Below are positions 1 to 7,469 of a stretch of DNA of 15,988 nucleotides, in pieces. The notes beneath the pieces were generated by a model. It was not told the DNA's origin. It saw only the letters and a program-made list of their open reading frames with translations, and did not search any database. Every line of letters begins with the position of its first letter. The first letter of the stretch is position 1. The stretch is from NCBI RefSeq assembly GCF_903643065.1, contig NZ_CAHJWX010000014.1:1-15988 (forward strand), in the 5' to 3' direction. The DNA is from Sphingomonas bacterium. Lineage in GTDB: Bacteria; Pseudomonadota; Alphaproteobacteria; Sphingomonadales; Sphingomonadaceae. A program made the translations under genes and the position numbers.

Positions 1-203
1 AGTTCGGCGATGTCGGCCCCGGCGAAGAAAGTCCGTCCGCCGCAGATCAGTACGATCGCTCTCACTGCGGGATCGGCATCGAGCGTGCGGAAGCCTTCAT
101 CGAGGCCCCGCCGAACCGCGATGCCTAGAGCATTGACCGGCGGATAATCGACAGTGAGGATGCCGATGCCGTCCTCGACGGCGACGGTTGCGACGCTAGT
201 CAC
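1..203 (-). CDS. Enoyl-CoA hydratase domain protein, probably fused hydratase/3-hydroxyacyl-CoA dehydrogenase (partial, C-terminus outside window)
   Basis: Only the first 67 codons are visible; the gene runs off the left edge. The start is a GTG at 203 preceded by an AGGAG ribosome-binding site about 7 bases upstream. The peptide has the crotonase N-terminal strand (ILTVDYPPVNAL, residues 15-26) and the first oxyanion-hole loop (GRTFFAGADI, residues 56-65). The PPVNAL plus CGGRTFFAGADI pattern is, from knowledge of the family, typical of the hydratase half of FadB/FadJ-type multifunctional beta-oxidation enzymes, which continue into an NAD-binding 3-hydroxyacyl-CoA dehydrogenase domain. That second domain cannot be seen here, so the fusion is inference. 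It lies 28 bp downstream of the crotonase at 232-1014, in the same direction, and is probably the last visible member of the operon beginning at 3820. Confidence 0.8.
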   Translation of the reverse strand, partial: MTSVATVAVEDGIGILTVDYPPVNALGIAVRRGLDEGFRTLDADPAVRAIVLICGGRTFFAGADIAE

Positions 204-231
204 GGATCTTGCTCCTGTTGCAAAGAACGCG

Positions 232-1014
232 TTAACGTCCCTGGAAGTCGGGCTCGCGCTTCTGCCGGAACGCCGCGACGCCCTCCGCGAAGTCCTCGGT
301 ACGCCCTGACTGTTTCTGGAGAGTGCGCTCGCGGGCGAGTGCCTCGACGAACGGCTGATCGGTGCCAGCCCAGGCGGCGGCGCGAATGTGGCCGAGCGAA
401 CGTGGTCCGCGCGCTAGCTGGACGGCGAGCGCAAGCGCCACCGCGTCGACGTCGTCATCGGGAACGACGCGGTTGATCAGGCCCCAGTCGAGCGCGGTGG
501 CGGCGCGCAGCCTCTCGCCGAGCAGCATCATTTCCATTGCCCGTACCCGGCCGATGGCGCGAGTCAGCAGATAGCTCGATCCGCCGTCTGGAGACAGCCC
601 GACGTGACAGAATGCCTGGTAGAAATAGGCGCTCTCGCCCGCGACGATCAGGTCGGCCGCCAGCGCCAGCCCGCAGCCGACGCCGGCCGCGGCCCCGCGC
701 ACCGCGCTCAGCACCGGAATGGCGGATGCACGGAGATCGAGCAGCAGCGGATTGAACACCGCCTCCAGCCCCGAGCCCGCATCGCGCTCCGGATCATCCA
801 TCGAGAAGCTGCCGCCCGACAGGTTCGCGCCCGAACAGAAGGCTCGGCCGTGACTGCCGATCAGCAACGCTCGTGCCTCGCCTTGGGCACGGGCGACGGC
901 CTCGCGCAATTCCTCGCCCATGGCGTCCGACATGGCGTTGAGCGTTGCCGGATCGTTCAGTCGAGCGATCGCGACGCCATTTTCCAGCGTATAGTCGACC
1001 AGCCCGTCGTTCAT
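232..1014 (-). CDS. Enoyl-CoA hydratase/isomerase (crotonase) family protein, PaaG-like active site
   Basis: A 260-residue crotonase-fold protein acting on acyl-CoA thioesters in the cytoplasm. I chose the ATG at 1014 because it overlaps the stop of the upstream MaoC-like gene as ATGA (4-base overlap), implying translational coupling; an in-frame ATG at 1035 lies inside the upstream gene. Visible: the first oxyanion loop GRAFCSGANL (residues 56-65) and the second GVGCGLALAAD (111-121). The two glutamates that catalyse hydration in rat crotonase (Glu144, Glu164) align with Gly115 and Phe135. Asp143 in the SPDGG loop is retained; this aspartate is used by isomerase-type members such as PaaG. 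A delta-isomerase or other enolate chemistry is therefore more likely than classical hydration. The exact substrate is unknown. Confidence 0.9.
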   Translation of the reverse strand: MNDGLVDYTLENGVAIARLNDPATLNAMSDAMGEELREAVARAQGEARALLIGSHGRAFCSGANLSGGSFSMDDPERDAGSGLEAVFNPLLLDLRASAIPVLSAVRGAAAGVGCGLALAADLIVAGESAYFYQAFCHVGLSPDGGSSYLLTRAIGRVRAMEMMLLGERLRAATALDWGLINRVVPDDDVDAVALALAVQLARGPRSLGHIRAAAWAGTDQPFVEALARERTLQKQSGRTEDFAEGVAAFRQKREPDFQGR

Positions 1015-2285
1015 TTTCCGCGACCGAGCTCCCAATGGCGCGCCATCATCGCTACGGCTCGCGCCGCGACTTCCGGCGGTACTGCTGGATATAGCGCCGG
1101 CCGGCCGGCGGACGGCAGCGCGATCGTTGCGGTCGCCTTCACCGTTTCCTCGTCACGCTGGTTGGTGAAGCGCACGGCGACGTCGACCAACAATTGGCCG
1201 CTTTCCTCGCGCTTGTTCGTCACCTCGCCAGTGATGGTTTGCACGTCGCCCATATAGTTGAACTTGCGGATCTCATCATGAACGTGGAGCACGACACCGT
1301 CGTCGCCGGCCCAGTCGGTCAGGTAATGATAAAGATAGTTCTCGCGCATTACGCCGTAATCATAGGCCATCGGATTACCGATCGCCTGCGCCCAGACCGG
1401 ATCCCAGTGGAGCCGCTGCGCGACGTCCGGCACGCCGTATTCGTTTTTGATGTAAAATGGCGCGATGCGTTTGCGGTTCTGGTAGGCGAGCCGCCCCACC
1501 GATGGCGCATAGGGCGTAAAACCATAGCCGGCGGCGTGGAAGCATATCACATCCGTGACGGTCAGCGGCCCCTTCGCCATTGTTCCCAGGCTGTCTCCAA
1601 CCGCAACGTCCGCGTAATCGCGCGGTGTCGCACCGCGGACCTGCTCCGCCTCGTAGATCGCGTCGACCTTGGCGATGTCGTCGTCGGTATACGTCGCCGG
1701 CTCGATCGCGGCGTATTTACCCTTCTTCTTGGCCGTGCCTCGCTCGGTAAGCACGGTCAGCACGCGATATATAGCGACAACCTCCGATCGCTGGTTGACC
1801 TTGACGTGACGCAGCACATTGATGACCGATCGGCCGGCGAACTCGGACTGCTTGACATCGCACGACTCCCATCCCTCGAAGCTGTAAAGGGTGTCGCCGG
1901 GGCGGACCGGGCCATACCAATCCCACTTGGACCCTGAGACGAAGACGTGGATGCCCCGGAACAGCGATTTCTTAAGCGCGCGGAGGTGGTCGGGAGTCGG
2001 GTCGCCACGCATCGGCGCATTGATGATCCCCGCCATCATGCCCGGCGCGACGATCCCGCCCCAGCGGGTGCCGCGCGCATAATTCGGATCGCAGTGCAGC
2101 AGGTTGTCGTTGCCAACGCCGTGCGCGAAGTTGCGGATCGTGTCCTCGGTCGCGGTCTGCACGTATTCGCGGGTCCGCGACGCTTGATCATGGCCGATCA
2201 ACCGCTTCTGGCGGTCGATGTCCTCATCGGTGATGCGGTAATCGATGGCCTTCTGCCACTCGTCGCTTTCGAGGATGCTAGCCAT
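1011..2285 (-). CDS. MaoC/FAS1-like double-hotdog dehydratase
   Basis: About 424 residues, the length of a tandem-hotdog acyl-CoA dehydratase of the MaoC / N-terminal MaoC-like (FAS1-type dehydratase) families. It would hydrate or dehydrate a 2-enoyl-CoA intermediate. The N-terminal half carries the hydratase-2-like signature GNDNLLHCDPNYA (residues 58-70) followed by a WGGIVAPG stretch, with His64 as the likely catalytic histidine. The usual Asp of the G-D-x-N-P-x-H motif aligns with Asn59, with Asp60 next to it. The C-terminal half begins around residue 220 and contains a second hotdog lacking that motif. The start at 2285 has GGAGA seven bases upstream. An in-frame ATG at 2303, overlapping the synthetase stop as TGATG, is the alternative and would add six residues. 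The gene lies between the synthetase and a crotonase. Confidence 0.88.
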   Translation of the reverse strand: MASILESDEWQKAIDYRITDEDIDRQKRLIGHDQASRTREYVQTATEDTIRNFAHGVGNDNLLHCDPNYARGTRWGGIVAPGMMAGIINAPMRGDPTPDHLRALKKSLFRGIHVFVSGSKWDWYGPVRPGDTLYSFEGWESCDVKQSEFAGRSVINVLRHVKVNQRSEVVAIYRVLTVLTERGTAKKKGKYAAIEPATYTDDDIAKVDAIYEAEQVRGATPRDYADVAVGDSLGTMAKGPLTVTDVICFHAAGYGFTPYAPSVGRLAYQNRKRIAPFYIKNEYGVPDVAQRLHWDPVWAQAIGNPMAYDYGVMRENYLYHYLTDWAGDDGVVLHVHDEIRKFNYMGDVQTITGEVTNKREESGQLLVDVAVRFTNQRDEETVKATATIALPSAGRPALYPAVPPEVAARAVAMMARHWELGRGK

Positions 2286-2302
2286 CGTCAGGTCTCCACT
2301 CA

Positions 2303-3820
2303 TCAGGCTGCGTCGAGCCCGGCGACAAACAATTTACGAACCTCGGTCAGGGCGGGCTTCATCGATTCGGTCCGCGGCACTTCGTCGACGACCAGGATCT
2401 TCGAAGGAACTTGGTAGGGCAGCAGGTGTGCACGTGCGAAGTCCGCGAAGTCCTCCTCGGACGGAGACGCTACTCCTGCCTTCAGCATGACCGCCGTGAC
2501 CGGAACTGCGCCAAGCCGGCGGTCCGCGATTCCTACTGTCACGGCCTCACGAACGGCGGGATGGCTTTCCAGCGCCTTGTTGACATCGTCGGGGTGCACC
2601 TTGAAGCCGCCTCGATTGATCGCGAGGTCGGCGCGGCCGCGGATGAACAGAAAGCCGTCGGCATCGATCACGGCGCGGTCCGTGGTGCGTAGCCATGCTC
2701 CACCATTGCCGAACTGTTCCGAGCGCATCTCGAGCACGCCTTCGATACCGGCTGACACTTCTTCGCCATTCCCAGGGTCGATGACGCGGCCGATCACACC
2801 GGGCTGGAAGCGCCCGACGCTTTCGGTCTTTGATGCATGGAAGGCAGCGAAGTCCTTCATCGTCCAGCCTGCCACCGCGCCAGAGAACTCGGTCGCACCA
2901 TAGTTGGATAGGACCGGGATCCTGTAGCGGGTCCAGAACTCGGCGACGATCGCAGGATCGAGGGGCGCCGCACCGGTCCGAATCGCGCTAAGGCTAGCCA
3001 GATCTTCGCGCGGGATATCCGCGTCTAGGATCATGCGCAGCCCCGCCGGGACCGTGCCCGCCACCTTGGGCCGATGGCGGACTACCGCGTCGCGCCAGCC
3101 GGCGACGGTGAACCTCTCCAACAGGCACGCCTTGCGGCCGCCGGCGATGCAGGTCAGCGCACCCCACAGGCCACCGATATGCGACATCGGTCCGCTGAGA
3201 ATCGTAGTGCCGGGCCGCAGGCGAGCGGTATCGCTCGCCCGTCGACCCTTTTCGTATGACAACGCCGCTGCAAAGCTCCGTTCAAATGCATCGCGCTTTA
3301 GAGATACGCGCTTCGGGGCGCCGGTGGTGCCGCTCGTCAGCATCTCGACGATCACGCCGGGTTCGGTCAGTCGCATGCCCGCCGGGGGCGAAGCGGAGGG
3401 GGCCAGGAGAGCGGCTCCATCCAGAATACCAGGCAGCTCGATTAATGCCGATCCAGAAGCGCGGATCGCGTCCCGCACAGAGGGACGCGCAAGGTCGGCG
3501 CTTTCACCGATCACAACCGGGAGCGCCAAGGCTAACAGGTCGGTCGCGAGCCGCTCGTCAGGAAGGAGCGGGTTGATCGACACCATGCAGGCGTCGCCAG
3601 CCACGACCGCGAGGACGGCCGCGAATGCCGAAGGTCTGCTCCGCATCAGTATGCCGACTCGCGCGTCGCGTCCCAGCTTCATTTCAGCCAGCGCCGCGCG
3701 GACTTCGCCAATCGTGCCGGCAAGACGCGCCCAGCTATACCATTTCCCATCGAACTCGATGGCGTCGGCCGCGGGATCAATCGTCGGGACATCGTGTAGC
3801 AGGACGGACAGTTCCGACAT
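2303..3820 (-). CDS. AMP-dependent acyl-CoA synthetase (class I adenylate-forming)
   Basis: A 505-residue ANL-superfamily enzyme that activates a carboxylic acid with ATP and CoA through an acyl-adenylate. All core motifs are intact: the P-loop TSGTTGAPK (residues 162-170), SNYGATEFSG (305-314), the ribose-binding TTD (379-381), the hinge FIRGRAD (392-398), INRGGFKV (401-408) and the A10 lysine Lys488 in PRTESMKPA. Length and arrangement fit FadD3-like ligases of ring-containing acids as well as general medium/long-chain ligases, so the substrate is open. The ATG at 3820 has GGAG six bases upstream. It is the first gene of the left operon; the 62-bp gap before it carries a copy of the shared motif (3832-3846). 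Its stop touches the start region of the dehydratase gene. Confidence 0.93.
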   Translation of the reverse strand: MSELSVLLHDVPTIDPAADAIEFDGKWYSWARLAGTIGEVRAALAEMKLGRDARVGILMRSRPSAFAAVLAVVAGDACMVSINPLLPDERLATDLLALALPVVIGESADLARPSVRDAIRASGSALIELPGILDGAALLAPSASPPAGMRLTEPGVIVEMLTSGTTGAPKRVSLKRDAFERSFAAALSYEKGRRASDTARLRPGTTILSGPMSHIGGLWGALTCIAGGRKACLLERFTVAGWRDAVVRHRPKVAGTVPAGLRMILDADIPREDLASLSAIRTGAAPLDPAIVAEFWTRYRIPVLSNYGATEFSGAVAGWTMKDFAAFHASKTESVGRFQPGVIGRVIDPGNGEEVSAGIEGVLEMRSEQFGNGGAWLRTTDRAVIDADGFLFIRGRADLAINRGGFKVHPDDVNKALESHPAVREAVTVGIADRRLGAVPVTAVMLKAGVASPSEEDFADFARAHLLPYQVPSKILVVDEVPRTESMKPALTEVRKLFVAGLDAA

Positions 3821-3831
3821 GCAGGCTCCAG

Positions 3832-3846
3832 ACTTGTATAACTAGG
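3832..3846 (+). promoter_or_regulatory. Shared motif copy A, upstream of acyl-CoA synthetase operon
   Basis: ACTTGTATAACTAGG, which agrees at 11 of 15 positions with ACATMGSTAACTAGG, the consensus of four copies in this window. It is the weakest copy. It lies in the 62-bp gap between the 402-residue acyl-CoA dehydrogenase gene (ending at 3883) and the synthetase start at 3820, only about 11 bases before the start codon. An operator at that place would overlap the transcription start or the ribosome-binding region. The nearest -35 candidates are poor (TTGCAC at 3870-3875 on the minus strand). Function as a binding site is inference. Confidence 0.4.
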
Positions 3847-3882
3847 TTCTCTATATGAATTAGCGATCCGTGCAAGCCGATC

Positions 3883-5091
3883 TTACAGCTGATCGAACGG
3901 CACATCGCGATCGGCCCTGATGTCTCCCGGCATGCCGAGCATCCGCTCGGCAAGCTGATTGCGCAGAACCTCGTCCGCTCCCCCGGCGATACGCAACGCG
4001 GCCGACCAGATATAATCGTCCTGGAGCTTCCGTGTCGCGAGGTCGCTTGGTTCGGCGGCTAGGCCGGCGGGGCCCCGCAGCTCCAGCGAGAGGCCTGCGG
4101 TGATCTGGAGCCGCCGCGTGTAAGCGAGCTTCACGATCGCACCCGCCGCACCTGGGTTCTCACCAAGCGAGACCATCGCGCGCAGACGGCTCTGATAATG
4201 CTTCTCGGCTTGCTCCTCGGCATAAGCGGAGGCCAACGCGAGGCGGACGGCGGCGCTGTCGAGTGCGCTTCCCGCGCCGCGCGGCGTCGCGGCGGCATAG
4301 CGGATCAGGCCCTCAATGCCCTCGTCACCGCTCTCGCCGCTCTGGTTGATCCGCTCGCCAGTCAGCGTGGTCATCGCACACGCCCAACCCTCGCCGACCG
4401 CGCCGACCCGATCGCGATCCGGAATGCGCACGTCGGTCAGAAACGTCTCGTTGAAATCGGACAGACCTGACATCTGACGGATCGGACGGATGTCGATGCC
4501 AGGCGTCTTCATGTCGACGACGAAGAAGGTCAGCCCCTTGTGCTTGGGCAGCGCCGGATCGGTGCGGGCCACGAGAATGCCCCAGTCCGCATGATGCGCC
4601 CAGCTCGACCACACTTTCTGCCCGTTGACGATCCACGCGTCGCCGTCGCGCACCGCACGGGTGCGGAGCGCCGCGAGGTCCGATCCGGCCGCCGGTTCCG
4701 AGAAGAGCTGGCACCAGGTGAGTTCTCCGCAGAGCGTCGGCCCAACGAACCGCTCGATCTGTTCCGGACTGCCATGTTTTTCGATAACGGGCAGCGCCAT
4801 CGCCAGGCCGATGCCGACGTAGGGGCCTTTTGGCAGGCGGTAACGCGCCTCCTCCTCCCCGAACACTATCGCTTCCAGCATCGTGCCACCGCGACCGCCG
4901 ATCGCGGCCGGGCTCGCAATGCCGGCATAGCCACTGCGTGCGAGTTCGGCCTGCCACGCCCTGCCGCGCACGACCACTTCAGCATCGTCAAGGCGGTCGG
5001 CGGCGGGAAGTTCATGGAGCGGCGCATGCTCGGCGAGCCACTGGCGCGCCTTTGTACGGAAGTCGGCGTCGGCCGATCGCTCTTCTTCCAT
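3883..5091 (-). CDS. Acyl-CoA dehydrogenase family protein (second of a pair)
   Basis: A 402-residue FAD-dependent acyl-CoA dehydrogenase that introduces an alpha,beta double bond into an acyl-CoA and passes electrons to ETF. Visible: the family signature CQLFSEPAAGSDLA (residues 127-140), a NGQKVWSSWAH strand typical of the flavin-contact region (156-166), and the C-terminal IAGGADEVLRNQLAERMLG (368-386). The start is the ATG at 5091, which overlaps the stop of the upstream dehydrogenase as TAATG. The open frame continues upstream to 5235, but that part overlaps the upstream gene and has no family similarity. Overall the protein resembles the FadE29-type subunit of heterotetrameric dehydrogenases. 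The neighbouring 375-residue protein looks like the partner. The pairing is inference. Confidence 0.92.
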   Translation of the reverse strand: MEEERSADADFRTKARQWLAEHAPLHELPAADRLDDAEVVVRGRAWQAELARSGYAGIASPAAIGGRGGTMLEAIVFGEEEARYRLPKGPYVGIGLAMALPVIEKHGSPEQIERFVGPTLCGELTWCQLFSEPAAGSDLAALRTRAVRDGDAWIVNGQKVWSSWAHHADWGILVARTDPALPKHKGLTFFVVDMKTPGIDIRPIRQMSGLSDFNETFLTDVRIPDRDRVGAVGEGWACAMTTLTGERINQSGESGDEGIEGLIRYAAATPRGAGSALDSAAVRLALASAYAEEQAEKHYQSRLRAMVSLGENPGAAGAIVKLAYTRRLQITAGLSLELRGPAGLAAEPSDLATRKLQDDYIWSAALRIAGGADEVLRNQLAERMLGMPGDIRADRDVPFDQL

Positions 5092-6218
5092 TACGCGGTC
5101 TCCCGCCGTGGAACGGGTTGCGCGCCATTCGAAGCGAGATGGGCTATCAGGCGGTCGGCCCAATGTTCCCGCCCAGCCAAGCCAAGCGCGAGCGTTCGTT
5201 CGCGCCGATAGTAGAAGTGGCAGTTCGCCTCCCACGTGTATCCGATGCCACCATGGACCTGGAGATTCTCGCGCGCGGCACGTTCGAAGGCGTCGGCCGC
5301 GGTCAGCCGCGCACCGGCCGCAGCGACCGGCAGCGCGCCCGGATCATGCGACGCGGTCCATGCGGCGAAATGCGCGCTCGATCGTGCCAGCTCGACCGCC
5401 ACCAGAATGTCTGCCAGCTTGTGCTTGATCGCCTGATACCCAGCGAGAGGGCGGCCGAAGATGCGTCGCTCAAGCGCGTAATCGCGCGCCATATAGAGGC
5501 ATGCCTCCGCGCCGCCGACCGCCTCGAACGCGGCCTGCACAGCGGCCCCGTCGAAAAGCTGGTCGATTATGTCGCCACCAGCCTCGAGCGGTTCCGCCGC
5601 CGCGCCGTCAAACGACAATGTGTAATGCGCCCGGAGCTGGTCGAAGCTTTCCAGTCTCGTCCTGCTGACGCCTGGCCGGTCCAGTTCCACCAGCGCGAGC
5701 GTAGGCGTGCTTGCGGTTCGCGCCAGGACGACTGCGAGTTGCGCTATACCGCCGTCCGCGACTGGCGTCTTTGTCCCGGACAGGGCTCCTCCGGCGAGCG
5801 TGCTGCGGATCGCCTCCGCTGAAAAGCCGGCAGGTCCTTCGGCATAGGCGAAGGTGGCGATCACGTCGCCCGAGGCAAGCCTGGGGAGCCAGCGCGCGTG
5901 CTGCTCCTCGCTTCCACCGAGGCGGATCGCTTCAGCGGCGAGCACGATCGACGAGAAGAATGGCAGCGCGGCATTGGCGCTGCCGAGCGCCTCGCTGATG
6001 ACGCCGAGATCAAGCGCGGCGAGACCGAGGCCGCCATGCGCCTCGGGAATGGCCGCACCCAGAAAACCCAAGTTCCCGAATTCTCGCCACAACGGCTCAT
6101 CCCACTCGGCACCTTGCTCGATCAATCGTCGCAGGCGATTGGGCGCGGAGCATTCGGCCAGCAAGGCGCGCGCCTGTTCGCGCAGCATGACCTGCTCCTC
6201 CGATATGTAGAAATTCAT
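5091..6218 (-). CDS. Acyl-CoA dehydrogenase family protein (first of a pair)
   Basis: A 375-residue acyl-CoA dehydrogenase starting at the ATG at 6218 (MNFYISEEQVML), with GAGG five bases upstream. Visible: GFLGAAIPEAHGGLGL near residues 51-66, the FAD-contact helix ERRIFGRPLAGYQAIKHKLAD in the second half, and near the C-terminus VHGGIGYTWEANCHFYYRR. The GYTWE glutamate followed by a tyrosine/arginine-rich helix is typical of FadE28-like subunits. The frame stays open far beyond the start, to 7529, but that stretch is antisense to the thiolase-like gene and is not coding. The gene overlaps the next dehydrogenase by one base. It is divergent from the thiolase-like gene at 6300 across an 81-bp intergenic region holding shared motif copy B. 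Confidence 0.92.
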   Translation of the reverse strand: MNFYISEEQVMLREQARALLAECSAPNRLRRLIEQGAEWDEPLWREFGNLGFLGAAIPEAHGGLGLAALDLGVISEALGSANAALPFFSSIVLAAEAIRLGGSEEQHARWLPRLASGDVIATFAYAEGPAGFSAEAIRSTLAGGALSGTKTPVADGGIAQLAVVLARTASTPTLALVELDRPGVSRTRLESFDQLRAHYTLSFDGAAAEPLEAGGDIIDQLFDGAAVQAAFEAVGGAEACLYMARDYALERRIFGRPLAGYQAIKHKLADILVAVELARSSAHFAAWTASHDPGALPVAAAGARLTAADAFERAARENLQVHGGIGYTWEANCHFYYRRERTLALGLAGREHWADRLIAHLASNGAQPVPRRETA

Positions 6219-6243
6219 GCTAGCCTCGCAGACGGGATATGTG

Positions 6244-6258
6244 ACATCGGTAACTAGG
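6244..6258 (+). promoter_or_regulatory. Shared motif copy B, divergent dehydrogenase/thiolase-like promoter region
   Basis: ACATCGGTAACTAGG in the 81-bp gap between the divergent genes starting at 6218 (minus) and 6300 (plus). It is identical to copy E (13797-13811) at 13 of 15 positions. One base downstream is TATACA (6260-6265), a possible -10 for the plus-strand gene that would leave a leader of roughly 28 bases. The -35 at a 17-base spacing is poor (ATATGT), which would fit a regulated or activator-dependent promoter. One site could serve both directions. The binding role is inference. Confidence 0.5.
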
Positions 6259-6299
6259 ATATACATCTTCGCGAGGCAATCCGCTTCAGAGGGAACAAC

Positions 6300-7469
6300 A
6301 TGGCATTGGGCGCTGCTGTGACCGGTATCGGCATGTCGAAGGTGGGACGCAATCTTCATCGCGCCGCGATGGATCACCTGCTCGATGCCGCGATCGAGGC
6401 GATCGCGGACGCTGGGCTCACGCGCGACGACATCGACGGCATCTCGACCTATCCCGGGCGGTCCAGCGTGGCACCAGGCATGTCGCCGCTCGGGACGGGC
6501 GAGGTACGCAACGCGCTGGGTCTCAATACCCGATGGCATTCGGCGACGCCCGAAGGCCCGGCGCAGATGTCGGCGATCATGGTGGCCGCGATGGCGGTGG
6601 CGACCGGCCAGGCGCGCCATGTGCTGTGCTTTCGCGCACTCACCGAATCCTCGTCGCAGACCGCCGCGCAGCGTGCCAGCGTGCCGACCGGTGGCGGCGG
6701 ACGGATCGGCGGATGGCTGGGGTATCTGCTGCCGATGGGCGCGATCTCCGCGACCAATTGGATGGCGTGGGTGGCGACGCGCTATATGCACGAATACGGC
6801 CTCACGCGTGGACAGCTCGGCGCGCTCGCCGTCGGCCAGCGCACCTTTGCGCAGGCCAACCCGCGCGCCTTGTTCCACGGCAAGCCGCTCACGCTCGAGG
6901 AATATATGGCCGCGCGGATGATCTCGACGCCGCTCGGCCTGTTCGATTGCGACATCCCGATCGATGGCGCCTGCGTCATCATCGTGTCGGCCTCCGATGC
7001 CGCGCGCCATTGCGCCAAGCCGCCGCTCCGGATCGAGGCGATGGGTGCGGCGATGCGCGGCAAGGAGAGCTGGGATCAGCAGCCCGACCTGACACGGATG
7101 GCGGCGCATGACGCTGGTGCCGACCTGTGGTCGCGCACCGCGCTGACACCGGATGATGTCGACGTACTGGCGCTGTACGACGGCTTCAGCATCCAGATTC
7201 CGTTGTGGATCGAGGCGCTCGGGTTCTGCAAGCGGGGAGAGGCTCCCGGCTTCATCGCGGATGGCCACCCGCTGCCCGGCGGTCGCTTCCCGGTCAACAC
7301 CGGCGGCGGTCAGTTGTCTGCCGGACGACTGCACGGGTTCGGGCTGCTGCACGAGGCGTGCATGCAATTGTGGGGTGAAGGCGGCGAGCGTCAGGTGCCG
7401 GACGCAAGGGTCGCCGCCTGCGGCATGGGCGGCGGGCCGCTTGCCGGCGCGATGCTGTTGGTGCGATAA
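6300..7469 (+). CDS. Thiolase-like (lipid-transfer/SCP2-type) protein without the N-terminal active cysteine
   Basis: A 389-residue thiolase-superfamily protein. The N-terminal GAAVTGIGMSKVG and the C-terminal NTGGGQLSAGRLHGFGLLHEA (residues 333-353) and ACGMGGGP (373-380) are typical of SCP2-type thiolases. The position of the nucleophilic cysteine carries SATPEGPAQ (81-89), with no cysteine. His345 and Cys374 are retained, and LYDGF (292-296) supplies a tyrosine. Members of this group, such as the Ltp2 aldolase of steroid degradation, carry out retro-aldol cleavage rather than thiolysis and usually work with a DUF35 partner. A DUF35 gene lies at 14639-15046 but not adjacent. The start at 6300 has GAGGG upstream. 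The stop overlaps the transporter start as TAATG. Confidence 0.88.
   Translation: MALGAAVTGIGMSKVGRNLHRAAMDHLLDAAIEAIADAGLTRDDIDGISTYPGRSSVAPGMSPLGTGEVRNALGLNTRWHSATPEGPAQMSAIMVAAMAVATGQARHVLCFRALTESSSQTAAQRASVPTGGGGRIGGWLGYLLPMGAISATNWMAWVATRYMHEYGLTRGQLGALAVGQRTFAQANPRALFHGKPLTLEEYMAARMISTPLGLFDCDIPIDGACVIIVSASDAARHCAKPPLRIEAMGAAMRGKESWDQQPDLTRMAAHDAGADLWSRTALTPDDVDVLALYDGFSIQIPLWIEALGFCKRGEAPGFIADGHPLPGGRFPVNTGGGQLSAGRLHGFGLLHEACMQLWGEGGERQVPDARVAACGMGGGPLAGAMLLVR

Noticed and set aside
3835..3840. TATACA as -10 box for the synthetase gene
   Set aside because: Transcription would start within the GGAG ribosome-binding site about 9 bases before the ATG, and no -35 box is found at the right distance.
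3033..3845. 270-codon open frame on the plus strand
   Set aside because: It is antisense to the acyl-CoA synthetase, with no recognisable domain and shadow-frame composition.
5092..5235. N-terminal extension of the 402-residue acyl-CoA dehydrogenase
   Set aside because: It overlaps the C-terminal coding region of the upstream dehydrogenase in another frame; the TAATG junction at 5091 is the natural start.
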